A DNA stretch of 15,344 nucleotides from Lactovum sp047974165 (lineage in GTDB: Bacteria > Bacillota > Bacilli > Lactobacillales > Streptococcaceae): positions 1-15,344 of the forward strand of contig JBKECB010000029.1 in the NCBI GenBank assembly GCA_047974165.1. The letters run 5' to 3'. Below the pieces are notes generated by a model. That model worked only from the letters and a program-made list of their open reading frames with translations. It had not been told where the DNA came from and made no database searches. Shown one piece after another: positions 6,791 to 14,839 of this stretch (positions are counted from its first letter, which is position 1; the number at the start of each line of letters is the position of its first letter). Both the position numbers and the translations under genes were made by a program.

Positions 6791-6805
6791 TTTAAAAACT
6801 ACAAA

Positions 6806-9169
6806 TTAAATATTTGAAGTATGCATGATTTCATTTTCATCCATAGAAAGAACTTCATGGAAAACACGCTCTGTCAATTCTTGCTTTTGCTCTTTTGTTA
6901 AATATTTTGTGTTAACACAGTATCCAGAGATACGAACGATAACATCTTCACCACGCATGATCTTGTCATAAACGTCTTTAAGATCCATAACGTTTAAGTT
7001 AACGTGTTGTCCAGCATACTCTGTGCCTTCCATCAATGCACCTGGTGTAAAGTAACCATCTAAAATATTTACAAGGTTTGCAACTTGCTCCTCATGTGTT
7101 TTACCTAAAGCACGTGGAGATACTTGAGTTGTCAATGAAATACCATCATTTGCATCTTTAAATTCTAATTTTGCTAATGAACGAAGGTTTTGTAACCAAC
7201 CACCTTTAGCTTTATTAGAAGGATTTGCACCTGGTGAGAAGAATTCAAGTTGACTTAAGTTAACTGAACCATCTTCATTTAAGTAAACACCTTTATGAAC
7301 TGGTGAGTTACCTGTTTGTTTTGAGTAAGCAACGTTAGATGTGATTGTCAAGAGTGAAACTGTAGCTTCAGAATCTTTATAAAGTTTGTGACTTGCAAGT
7401 TTTTCATGATACATCTTCATCAAAAGTTTTGCAATATCATCAACACGGTCATCATCCTCACCATAACGTGGGTAATCTCCTTCTACTTCATAATCGTAGA
7501 TATAACCATCTTCATCACGGATTGTTTTAACTTTTGCGTGTTTAATCGCTGAAAGTGAATCAACAGTATTTGCAAAACCACAAATACCAAATCCCATATT
7601 TGCACGAACCTTTGTAGGTAAGAATGCCATTTGAACTGCTTCATAGTTGTACTTATCTGTCATGTAGTGAATAATATTCATCGCATCAACATAAGTATCT
7701 GTCAACCAATTAAGTGACTTGTCAAAGTTTTCCATAACAGTATCATAATCTAAGATTTCATCACGGATAGGCTCGATGTCAAACACTTTATAGTCTTTAT
7801 GGACATCATCATAACCACCATTAAGACCTGTCAACATTGCTTTCAAGACATTAACACGTGCTCCAAAGTATTGAAGGTTGTGACGTCCATCTTCATTTTC
7901 AGGATCAAGTGGTGACACACAACATGAAATACATGACATTTCACCATAACCATCTTTAGCCATTGTTTCAACACCTTCGTATTGAATTGAGCTATGTTTG
8001 TGGCTCATATGCATTGCATAGTGCTTAAATGTATATGGAAGTTTTGAATCCCAAAGAACTGTTAAGTTTGGTTCTGGAGCATTTCCAATATTATCCAAAG
8101 TATTTAAGAAACGATAGTCCATCTTTGTAACACGATGACGTCCATCATTACCCATACCAGCCATAGAAGTTGTGATAAATGTTGGGTCTCCTGAATAAAG
8201 CTCATCATAAGCTGCAGCACGCGCAAACTTCATTGTACGAAGTTTCAATACGAAATCATCAACAAACTCTTGAATTTCAGATTCTGTAAATGTTCCACGA
8301 GCAAGATCACGCTCTGCAAAAATATCAAGAACAATAGGGACACGTCCTAATGAAGTTGCAGCACCATTGATAACACGACATACTGCCATATAAGCAATGT
8401 TTGTCCATTGGATAGCTTCTTTTACATTCATAGCTGGACGACGAACATCTAATCCATAAAGATCACCAAACTTAGCAACTTGATCTAATGCCTCATATTG
8501 CATATTAATTTCTTCTTTTAGGCGGATATTATCATCATTAATTTCAGTGATAGCATCCCACTCACGTGCTTTTTCTTTCATCAAGTAATCTGCACCATAA
8601 AGTGCTAAACGTGCATAAACACCAATAATACGTCCGCGGCTATAAGCATCAGGCAATCCTGTAACAGTATGTGCATGACGTGCTTTACGAACATTCGAAG
8701 TATAGGCACGGAAGATACCATCGTTTACAGATGTCATTGTTTGAGATAAGATATCATGTAAATCAGGGTCAACACTCAATCCATGCTCTGTTAAAATCTT
8801 TTCAGCAACACGAAGACCACCACGTGGCATAAAATTCAAACGGAATAACTCAGTATTTTGAAGACCATAGATAAGCTCAAGATCTTTATCATTTGCATCT
8901 ACATATCCTGCAGGAATTTTATCGATAGAAGTTACACGATCTGTATCAAATGGGAAACCAACTTCTTCATAATGCGCTTTTGTATCTTCAATAATTTTCT
9001 TTACTTTCAGAGTACGCTCAGTTGCACCTGCCAAGAAACTTTCATCCCCATCATAAGGTTTGTAGTTTGCTTGAACAAAACGTGTCACACTCGCTTTATC
9101 ACGCCAATCCATACCGTTGAAGCCTTCCCAGGCTTGATCAAAAATGTTTTGAGTCACTTCGACTTTCAT
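6806..9169 (-). CDS. pflB: Formate acetyltransferase (pyruvate formate-lyase)
   Basis: Glycyl-radical enzyme converting pyruvate and CoA to acetyl-CoA and formate in anaerobic mixed-acid fermentation; it is cytosolic and oxygen-sensitive. From the ATG at 9167-9169 it has 787 residues. The catalytic cysteine pair is Cys416-Cys417 in SCISCCVSPLDPE, and the radical glycine is Gly749 in RISGYCVNT. The frame is open further upstream to a GTG at 9202 (11 more residues). I reject that start because family proteins begin at MKVEVTQNIF-type sequence and no Shine-Dalgarno precedes the GTG. The gene for the activating enzyme PflA is not in the window, as is common in lactococci. It has its own promoter and a strong terminator. 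No convincing CcpA cre site or Rex box was seen in the leader. The closest match I remember is Lactococcus Pfl. Confidence 0.97.
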   Translation of the reverse strand: MKVEVTQNIFDQAWEGFNGMDWRDKASVTRFVQANYKPYDGDESFLAGATERTLKVKKIIEDTKAHYEEVGFPFDTDRVTSIDKIPAGYVDANDKDLELIYGLQNTELFRLNFMPRGGLRVAEKILTEHGLSVDPDLHDILSQTMTSVNDGIFRAYTSNVRKARHAHTVTGLPDAYSRGRIIGVYARLALYGADYLMKEKAREWDAITEINDDNIRLKEEINMQYEALDQVAKFGDLYGLDVRRPAMNVKEAIQWTNIAYMAVCRVINGAATSLGRVPIVLDIFAERDLARGTFTESEIQEFVDDFVLKLRTMKFARAAAYDELYSGDPTFITTSMAGMGNDGRHRVTKMDYRFLNTLDNIGNAPEPNLTVLWDSKLPYTFKHYAMHMSHKHSSIQYEGVETMAKDGYGEMSCISCCVSPLDPENEDGRHNLQYFGARVNVLKAMLTGLNGGYDDVHKDYKVFDIEPIRDEILDYDTVMENFDKSLNWLTDTYVDAMNIIHYMTDKYNYEAVQMAFLPTKVRANMGFGICGFANTVDSLSAIKHAKVKTIRDEDGYIYDYEVEGDYPRYGEDDDRVDDIAKLLMKMYHEKLASHKLYKDSEATVSLLTITSNVAYSKQTGNSPVHKGVYLNEDGSVNLSQLEFFSPGANPSNKAKGGWLQNLRSLAKLEFKDANDGISLTTQVSPRALGKTHEEQVANLVNILDGYFTPGALMEGTEYAGQHVNLNVMDLKDVYDKIMRGEDVIVRISGYCVNTKYLTKEQKQELTERVFHEVLSMDENEIMHTSNI

Positions 9170-9186
9170 TCTACCATCTCTCTTTC

Positions 9187-9201
9187 TGAGCTTTTCGCTC
9201 A
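9187..9201 (-). other. Small hairpin in the pflB leader
   Basis: On the minus strand, TGAGC-GAAAA-GCTCA forms a perfect 5-bp stem with a purine-rich loop. It lies about 15-30 nt downstream of the predicted transcription start and 17 nt before the pflB ATG. It could stabilise the 5' end of an abundant mRNA or simply space the start site. There is no U-tract, so it is not a terminator. Confidence 0.4.
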
Positions 9202-9222
9202 CATAGTATTTTGCACTTCTCT

Positions 9223-9251
9223 ATTTTACCACTTGTCGTAATAACTGTAAA
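9223..9251 (-). promoter_or_regulatory. pflB promoter
   Basis: On the minus strand TTTACA (9246-9251), a 17-nt spacer and TAAAAT (9223-9228) with a TGG extension make a good sigma-A promoter, about 47 nt before the ATG. A second candidate, TTGACT (9267-9272) with TACAGT (9244-9249), also spaced 17, overlaps just upstream. No terminator is visible between leuS and pflB, so read-through from leuS is possible as well. Confidence 0.7.
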
Positions 9252-9274
9252 GTCAAATGCTTTATAAGTCAAGT

Positions 9275-11755
9275 TTATTTCACAACAATGTTAACAAGTT
9301 TATTAGGAATTGAAATAATTTTCACTATTTCACCTGTTATTTTCACTGCTGCTAAACTAGCTTTTTCAAGTTCTTCTTTTTTAGCATCTTTTGTAACTTT
9401 GACTTTTGCTTTTAACTTTCCATTAACCTGTATGACAATTTCAACCACATCTTCAACTAACTTAGCACTGTCAAACTTAGGCCAAGGAATATAAGAAATT
9501 CCCGCATCATTTCCTAACTCTAGCCATAATTCCTCAGCCAAATGAGGGGCAAAAGGTGCTAATAGTTGAACAAATCCATTGGCATATTCTAATGGCAAGG
9601 TTTTTACTTTATTTGCTGCATTCATAAATATCATTAACTGTGAAATTGCAGTATTAAAGAGCATATTATCCAAACGCTCACTCACATTTTTAACAGTTTC
9701 ATGATATATTTTTTCTAACTCTAGACTATTATCAGCTACAATTTTATCTGATGTTATTAAACGTACCACACGATCTAAGAATTTACGAGCACCTTCTAAA
9801 CCAGCTTCTGACCAAGGAATACTCGCATCTAGTGGACCCATAAACATTTCATAAACTCTTAAAGTATCTGCTCCATAACGCTCTACCACATCGTCTGGAT
9901 TAACCACGTTTTTTAATGATTTAGACATCTTGGCAGGTGCTTGTTCTAACTCTTCACCTGTTTCCTTACTAAAGTACTTTCCTTCACACTTTTCTACCTT
10001 ATCTGTGGCAATCAAAGCACCACGTGCATCACGATAACTTGTTCCTAAAATCATTCCTTGATTATAAAGTTTTTGGAAGGGTTCTTTTGTCGGAACAACT
10101 CCAATATCGTAGAGGAACTTATGCCAAAAGCGAGCATAAAGTAGATGCAAGACGGCATGCTCTGCTCCTCCTACATAAATATCAACAGGCAGCCATTCTT
10201 TTAGCAAATCAGGGTCAGCTAAGGCTTGATCATTTTTAGGGTCAATATAGCGTAAATAATACCAGCTTGAACCTGCCCACTGCGGCATTGTATTTGTCTC
10301 ACGGCGTCCTTTTACACCATCTTCACGAGTCACTCTCAGCCAGTCTGTCAGATTTGCCAGAGGGGATTCACCCGTCCCTGAAGGTTTAATATCACTTGTT
10401 TTAGGTAATATCACAGGAAGCTCAGCCTCTGAAACAGCTGTAGAAGTTCCATCTTCCCAATGGATAATCGGGATTGGCTCTCCCCAATAACGCTGACGGC
10501 TAAATAACCAATCACGTAATTTGAAAGTAACTTTCTTTTCTCCTAGTTTATTTTCTTCCAAGAACTGTACAATTTTTGAAATTGCTGCTGATTTATCTAA
10601 AGCATTTAAAAAGTCTGAATTAATATGTAAACCATCTTCAGTATAGGCTTCTTTTTCAATATCTCCACCCTCTAGTACTGGAATAATCTCTAAATCAAAT
10701 GCCTTTGCAAAGTCCCAGTCTCTCTTATCATGTGCTGGAACAGCCATAATTGCACCGTGACCATAGCTTGGTAAAACATAATCCGCAATCCAAATCGGGA
10801 TTTTCTTTTGATTAACAGGATTGATCGCATACGCGCCTGTCCAAACACCTGTCTTTTCCTTTGCCAAGTCCGTTCTTGCAAGGTCAGACTTTAGTGCTGC
10901 TTGACGTTGATATTCCTTAACTTTTTCTAATTCTTCAGCTCCTACAATCTTTTCAATCAAAGGGTGCTCAGGAGATAAGACAGCATATGTCACACCAAAT
11001 AAAGTATCTGGACGAGTTGTAAAGACGGTAAATTTTTCTGAACTCTCCGCAACATTAAAAGTAACATCTGCTCCTACAGATTTTCCAATCCAGTTACGCT
11101 GCATTTCCTTAACAGACTCAGGCCAGTCTAGGTCTTCTAAATCCTCTAACAAGCGGTCAGCATAAGCTGTAATTTTTAAAATCCACTGCCGCATTGGCTT
11201 ACGTACAACAGGATAACCACCACGCTCTGACGTTCCATCTGCCAAGACTTCTTCATTTGAAATTGCTGTCCCAAGCTCTTCTACCCAGTTAACTGGAACT
11301 TGAGCTTCATAAGCTAGACCTTTTTCATAAAGTTTGGTAAAAATCCACTGTGTCCATTTATAATAATCAGGATCTGTCGTATTAATCTCACGCTCCCAAT
11401 CATAGCTAAAACCTAAACTGTCGATTTGACGTCTAAAGTTTTCAATATTTTCAGCTGTAAACTCTGCAGGGTCATGTCCTGTACTCATGGCATATTGCTC
11501 TGCTGGCAAACCAAAAGCATCCCAGCCCATTGGGTGCAACACTTTATAACCTTGAGCACGCTTATAGCGACTTAAAATATCTGTAGCTGTATATCCCTCA
11601 GGATGACCAACATGCAAGCCTGCACCACTAGGATAAGGAAACATATCTAGAGCATAAAACTTAGGGCATTCCTTGTCCATTTTTGTTTTAAAGCTTCGAT
11701 TTTCCTTCCAGTATTTTTGCCATTTTTTTTCTATTTCTTTATGTTTATATTCCAT
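9275..11755 (-). CDS. leuS: Leucyl-tRNA synthetase
   Basis: Class Ia aminoacyl-tRNA synthetase charging tRNA-Leu; 826 residues from the ATG at 11753-11755. The HIGH-type motif is HVGH at 48-51, following FPYPSGAGL. The CP1 editing domain holds the threonine-rich TVFTTRPDTLFGVT (243-256) and MAVPAHDKRD with the editing Asp343. KMSKS is at 609-613. The zinc-knuckle cysteines found in many bacterial LeuRS are absent (NWVEELG replaces NWCPALG; IIHWEDG has no CxxC). The frame is open upstream to a GTG at 11797, but those 14 codons cover the preceding terminator hairpin, and family N-termini begin MEYKHKEIEKKW. ATGAGGAA just before the ATG provides the Shine-Dalgarno. The leader is too short for a T-box. 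Its own promoter is not obvious. Confidence 0.97.
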   Translation of the reverse strand: MEYKHKEIEKKWQKYWKENRSFKTKMDKECPKFYALDMFPYPSGAGLHVGHPEGYTATDILSRYKRAQGYKVLHPMGWDAFGLPAEQYAMSTGHDPAEFTAENIENFRRQIDSLGFSYDWEREINTTDPDYYKWTQWIFTKLYEKGLAYEAQVPVNWVEELGTAISNEEVLADGTSERGGYPVVRKPMRQWILKITAYADRLLEDLEDLDWPESVKEMQRNWIGKSVGADVTFNVAESSEKFTVFTTRPDTLFGVTYAVLSPEHPLIEKIVGAEELEKVKEYQRQAALKSDLARTDLAKEKTGVWTGAYAINPVNQKKIPIWIADYVLPSYGHGAIMAVPAHDKRDWDFAKAFDLEIIPVLEGGDIEKEAYTEDGLHINSDFLNALDKSAAISKIVQFLEENKLGEKKVTFKLRDWLFSRQRYWGEPIPIIHWEDGTSTAVSEAELPVILPKTSDIKPSGTGESPLANLTDWLRVTREDGVKGRRETNTMPQWAGSSWYYLRYIDPKNDQALADPDLLKEWLPVDIYVGGAEHAVLHLLYARFWHKFLYDIGVVPTKEPFQKLYNQGMILGTSYRDARGALIATDKVEKCEGKYFSKETGEELEQAPAKMSKSLKNVVNPDDVVERYGADTLRVYEMFMGPLDASIPWSEAGLEGARKFLDRVVRLITSDKIVADNSLELEKIYHETVKNVSERLDNMLFNTAISQLMIFMNAANKVKTLPLEYANGFVQLLAPFAPHLAEELWLELGNDAGISYIPWPKFDSAKLVEDVVEIVIQVNGKLKAKVKVTKDAKKEELEKASLAAVKITGEIVKIISIPNKLVNIVVK

Positions 11756-11780
11756 AATTTCCTCATTATTTTTTATTTTA

Positions 11781-11804
11781 TAAAAGCGGCTTTTCACCGC
11801 TCTT
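11781..11804 (-). terminator. Intrinsic terminator between prs and leuS
   Basis: On the minus strand, AGAGCGG pairs with CCGCTTT (11783-11789) using one G-U pair, around a 7-nt loop, and is followed by TTTTAT. It starts at the prs stop codon (11806). The U-tract is short, so partial read-through into leuS is likely. Confidence 0.7.
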
Positions 11805-11805
11805 T

Positions 11806-12780
11806 TTATTGAATGTAAGTACTTGTATTGTGTAACTCAAACAAAGGAGTTAGTGGTCGATTTTCATGCGTTCTGATAATCGCTTCTGCTAATAAATTCG
11901 AAATACTGATCCGTGTGATTTTATCAAGATCTACTTTCTTTGTTTGCTGTATCGTATCTAAGACAACAAGTTCTTTTATGGCTGAATTTTCAATATTTTC
12001 AAGAGCCTTTCCTGAAAGAACTGCATGTGTACATGAGGCATAAACTTCTGTTGCTCCAAGTTCTTTAAGCTTATTTGCTGCAAGACAAATCGTACCAGCT
12101 GTATCTATCATATCGTCAATAAGAATACATTTTTTTCCTTTAACCTCACCGATAATATTTTCAATTTCTGCAACATTAGCTTTAGGGCGACGCTTATCGA
12201 AAATTGCAATCTTTGTCTGTAGAAAGTTAGCCAGTTTACGTGCTCTTGGAACTCCTCCATGGTCAGGTGAGACAACAACGACTCCATCACCACAAATCCC
12301 TACACGTTCAAAATAATCTGCAATCAACGGTGCTCCTAATAAATGGTCGACTGGAATATCAAAGAAACCTTGGATTTGTGAAGCATGTAAATCTACCGTT
12401 AAAATACTGTTAACACCTGCTACCGAAATCATATTTGCAACAAGTTTTGAGGTAATTGGTTCACGTGCTTTTGCTTTTCGATCTTGACGTGCATATCCAT
12501 AATAAGGAATCACAAGATTAATCGTACTTGCCGATGCTCGACGAAGTGCATCTACCATGATTAATAACTCCATCAAATTATCATTGACAGGGTCACTTGT
12601 CGATTGGATCAGATAAATATCCTTTCCACGAACGGACTCCTCAATATTGATTTGAATCTCTCCATCAGCAAACCTTCTTGTATTTTGTCGACCTAAGGAA
12701 ATTCCAATATTTTTAGCTACCTTTTCAGCAAGTTCACGATTAGAACTTAAGGAAAAAACCATTAAATTTGAATAAGACAT
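11806..12780 (-). CDS. prs: Ribose-phosphate pyrophosphokinase (PRPP synthetase)
   Basis: Makes PRPP from ribose-5-phosphate and ATP for nucleotide, His and Trp synthesis; class I, 324 residues. Visible motifs are the flexible-loop segment YARQDRKAKAREPIT (112-126 in the longer frame, 95-109 here) and DLHASQIQGFFD (130-141), the divalent-cation and ribose-phosphate site. VVSPDHGG (169-176) and the PRPP-binding loop DDMIDTAGT (222-230) follow. The start is ATG at 12778-12780, with GGAGGT a few bases upstream. A longer frame begins with TTG at 12831, but that TTG is the first base triplet of the promoter -35 hexamer, so it cannot be translated from this promoter. Lactic acid bacteria often carry two prs genes; I cannot tell which this is. 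Confidence 0.96.
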   Translation of the reverse strand: MSYSNLMVFSLSSNRELAEKVAKNIGISLGRQNTRRFADGEIQINIEESVRGKDIYLIQSTSDPVNDNLMELLIMVDALRRASASTINLVIPYYGYARQDRKAKAREPITSKLVANMISVAGVNSILTVDLHASQIQGFFDIPVDHLLGAPLIADYFERVGICGDGVVVVSPDHGGVPRARKLANFLQTKIAIFDKRRPKANVAEIENIIGEVKGKKCILIDDMIDTAGTICLAANKLKELGATEVYASCTHAVLSGKALENIENSAIKELVVLDTIQQTKKVDLDKITRISISNLLAEAIIRTHENRPLTPLFELHNTSTYIQ

Positions 12781-12802
12781 CTGACCTCCACTTTCTCTTT
12801 CT

Positions 12803-12831
12803 ATTTTACCTTTAAGAACAAGTTTTTTCAA
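12803..12831 (-). promoter_or_regulatory. prs promoter
   Basis: On the minus strand TTGAAA (12826-12831), exactly 17 nt of spacer and TAAAAT (12803-12808). The predicted start lies near 12796, giving a leader of about 16 nt that just contains the Shine-Dalgarno. It lies between ftsY and prs, where no terminator is visible, so prs may also receive transcripts from ftsY. Confidence 0.72.
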
Positions 12832-12841
12832 GTTTTAGTTT

Positions 12842-13897
12842 TTATATTAAATCTTTAAACAATCCTTTTACAAAAAATACTTCACTAAAGTCAGCTAAAT
12901 CGTCTATCTTTTCGCCTAAACCTACTAATTTTATCGGAATTTTTAACTTTTGAATAATAGAAAGAACAATCCCACCTTTTGCTGAACCATCTAGCTTAGT
13001 CAATACAATTCCTGTAACAGGTGTTACTTTTGAAAATTCATTAGCTTGTGACAGTGCATTTTGCCCTGTTGAGGCATCTACTACGAGGAGCGTTTCATGA
13101 GGAGCTTCAGGCATTTCTCTTTGAATTACTTTTCTAATCTTTCCAAGCTCTGCCATTAAATAATCTTTATTTTGCAAACGCCCAGCCGTATCAATCAATA
13201 AAATATCCGTTTTCTTTTCCTTTGCCTGCTTCATAGCATCAAAGACAACTGAGGCAGGATCTGAGGATTTTTCTGATCTTACAATTTCTAAATCTGATCG
13301 TCTCGCCCACTCTTCAAGCTGGTCAGCAGCTCCCGCACGGAAGGTATCTGCTGCTGCAAGTAAAACTTTTTTGCCCTCTGATTGATAACGTGCTGCTAAT
13401 TTTCCAATAGTTGTTGTCTTTCCTGCACCATTAACTCCAACAAAAATAATCACTGTCAAGCCTGACTGTATTTTTATCTTTGTTGACAGCTGCTCTTGGT
13501 CAATCTTATCCACTAATTTTTCAATAATCAATAAACGAAGGTCATCTTTAGTCTTTGCATTTTGAAGACGTGCTTCCTGTCTTAAATCCTCTGAAAGTTC
13601 CAAGGCTAAGTCCGCACCTACATCAGATAAAATTAACGTTTCTTCTAACTCTTCAAAGAACTCTTCATCCACTATTCTAAAATTTGCAAGAAAACTATTG
13701 ACACGTGAGCCAAAAGATTGATTCGTTTTTTCTAATGTACGTTCATACTTTTCTTCTAGACTTTCAGTTTCTTCTTTTTTAACTTCAAGTTTTTCTATCG
13801 GCTCTTCAAGACTTTCTTCTTTCTCAGCTTCAATCTGAGTTTCTTCAACATCTTCTTCTATTTTATTTTTTTTAAATACCCGATCAAATAATCCCAT
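12842..13897 (-). CDS. ftsY: Signal recognition particle receptor FtsY
   Basis: SRP-receptor GTPase that docks ribosome-SRP complexes at the membrane for co-translational insertion; 351 residues. An amphipathic N-terminus (MGLFDRVFKKNK) is followed by an acidic A region to about residue 55. The helical N domain covers about 65-140 and the G domain the rest. GTPase motifs are GVNGAGKTT (154-162), DTFRAGA (184-190), DTAGR (236-240), TKLDG (300-304) and GLGE (326-329). AAAGGAG lies just before the ATG. It starts 15 nt after the Cof phosphatase gene, the same pairing I remember from streptococci (smc, Cof genes, ftsY), but smc is not the next gene here. Confidence 0.97.
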   Translation of the reverse strand: MGLFDRVFKKNKIEEDVEETQIEAEKEESLEEPIEKLEVKKEETESLEEKYERTLEKTNQSFGSRVNSFLANFRIVDEEFFEELEETLILSDVGADLALELSEDLRQEARLQNAKTKDDLRLLIIEKLVDKIDQEQLSTKIKIQSGLTVIIFVGVNGAGKTTTIGKLAARYQSEGKKVLLAAADTFRAGAADQLEEWARRSDLEIVRSEKSSDPASVVFDAMKQAKEKKTDILLIDTAGRLQNKDYLMAELGKIRKVIQREMPEAPHETLLVVDASTGQNALSQANEFSKVTPVTGIVLTKLDGSAKGGIVLSIIQKLKIPIKLVGLGEKIDDLADFSEVFFVKGLFKDLI

Positions 13898-13912
13898 TTT
13901 TTCTCCTTTTAC

Positions 13913-14719
13913 TTATAAAACATATTTTTTTAAGGCATAAGCTACGGCATCTTCCTCATGACTGACTGGTAAAATCTCATCTGCTGATTCTGCTGCTTTT
14001 CCTTTTGCATTAGATGGGGCAATCCCTAAACCAGCCCAAGCAAGCATTTCAGCATCATTATCCTCATCTCCCATTGCCAAAACCCTATTTTGGCTAATAT
14101 TTAAATGACGACAAAGCTCAGCTAAGGCTATTCCCTTGTTGATATTTTTAGGCATGATTTCAAGTAAAATATCTCGAGTTTTTACAATCTCAAATCTTTC
14201 TCTAAATGCCAATGACAACTGACTGTAAAATTCGTCTAACTCTTCACATTCTCGTGCAATAATGACTTTATTAAAGTCTACATCCATCGGTAGTTCATCA
14301 AAGGATATTTTTTGAAAGTCAAGTGTATTATTAACATAAGTCAATAAGGAAGGCTTTGTACTCTCAAGAGTGTAGGAAATATCATTTGAAATAATCTCAC
14401 ATGGAAAATCAAACTGCCTTACTTTTTCTACTATTTTTTGAATTTCCTCATAAGTTAATAAACTTTTTGAAATAATCTTACCATCATTTCTCTGAATCAA
14501 ACCACCATTATATGTAATACTATAATTTTCAGCCCCATAAAGATTTAAAGTCGAAAAATACTCCAGACAAGAAATCAGTGGTCGTCCCGTATTAAAGACA
14601 ATATGAATTCCTTTTTTCCTTGCCTTATAAAGAGATCGGAGATTTTCATCTGAAATTCTTTTTTCTCCATTCAGTAAGGTTCCATCTAAATCCAATGCGA
14701 TTAATTTAATAGTTGACAT
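13913..14719 (-). CDS. Cof-type HAD-IIB family phosphatase
   Basis: Haloacid-dehalogenase superfamily hydrolase, 268 residues, with a C2b cap as in Cof/YidA/YxeH proteins, which dephosphorylate sugar phosphates or cofactor-like phosphates. Motif I is DLDGTLL with nucleophile Asp10 and acid/base Asp12. Motif II is Thr44 in NTGR. Motif III is Lys195 in NKGIALAEL and motif IV is GDEDNDAEM with Asp218 and Asp222. The substrate cannot be read from sequence. It is first gene of a unit with ftsY 15 nt downstream. The ATG at 14717-14719 has no Shine-Dalgarno and follows an extended -10 box by 6 nt, so it is a leaderless candidate. Confidence 0.9.
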   Translation of the reverse strand: MSTIKLIALDLDGTLLNGEKRISDENLRSLYKARKKGIHIVFNTGRPLISCLEYFSTLNLYGAENYSITYNGGLIQRNDGKIISKSLLTYEEIQKIVEKVRQFDFPCEIISNDISYTLESTKPSLLTYVNNTLDFQKISFDELPMDVDFNKVIIARECEELDEFYSQLSLAFRERFEIVKTRDILLEIMPKNINKGIALAELCRHLNISQNRVLAMGDEDNDAEMLAWAGLGIAPSNAKGKAAESADEILPVSHEEDAVAYALKKYVL

Positions 14720-14725
14720 AAAAAA

Positions 14726-14749
14726 ATTATAGCATAATCAGGCTATAAT
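14726..14749 (-). promoter_or_regulatory. Extended -10 promoter of the Cof-ftsY unit, inside an inverted repeat; predicted leaderless start
   Basis: The minus strand reads TGCTATAATTTTTTTATG, a perfect TATAAT (14726-14731) with the TGn extension and 6 nt before the ATG. The -10 is one arm of a perfect 8-bp inverted repeat, ATTATAGC (14726-14733) and GCTATAAT (14742-14749), with an 8-nt spacer. The repeat could be an operator occluding the -10. It also places a TATAAT on the plus strand, but no plus-strand gene follows. Confidence 0.65.
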
Positions 14750-14785
14750 TTCATGAAAGGGGAAGAGAAGGATAGGAGTTTGGGA

Positions 14786-14803
14786 TTTGTGTTATTACAC
14801 AAA
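14786..14803. promoter_or_regulatory. 18-bp palindrome upstream of the Cof-ftsY unit
   Basis: TTTGTGTTATTACACAAA has perfect 7-bp arms with a 4-nt centre. It lies between the stop of the YfhO-like pseudogene (14840) and the Cof promoter. No U-tract follows on either strand, so it is more operator-like than terminator-like. The half-site TTGTG recalls Rex operators, but the spacing is 6, not 8. Function unknown. Confidence 0.4.
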
Positions 14804-14839
14804 CTTAAATTTATTTTAAACGATAGAAAAAATTCAGAT

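Noticed and set aside
9167..9204. GTG at 9202 as the pflB start, adding 11 residues (MSEKLRKRDGR)
   Set aside because: No Shine-Dalgarno precedes it, the extension forms the leader hairpin, and family proteins start at the ATG at 9169.
8858..9241. Plus-strand open frame of 127 codons antisense to pflB
   Set aside because: It mirrors a strongly conserved glycyl-radical enzyme, reads as low-complexity antisense protein (Cys/Ile/Phe-rich) and has no supporting start signals. The other plus-strand frames were rejected likewise.
11755..11797. GTG at 11797 as the leuS start
   Set aside because: The extra codons lie on the prs terminator hairpin; ATG at 11755 has a Shine-Dalgarno and matches family N-termini.
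11755..11810. T-box leader for leuS
   Set aside because: The gap to prs is about 50 bp and holds only a terminator; a T-box needs some 200 nt with a specifier loop and the conserved T-box sequence, neither of which is present.
14786..14803. Rex (redox repressor) or CRP-type operator
   Set aside because: Half-site TTGTG fits, but the spacing between TTGTG and CACAA is 6 instead of the 8 typical of Rex, and the CRP core TGTGA-N6-TCACA is not matched.
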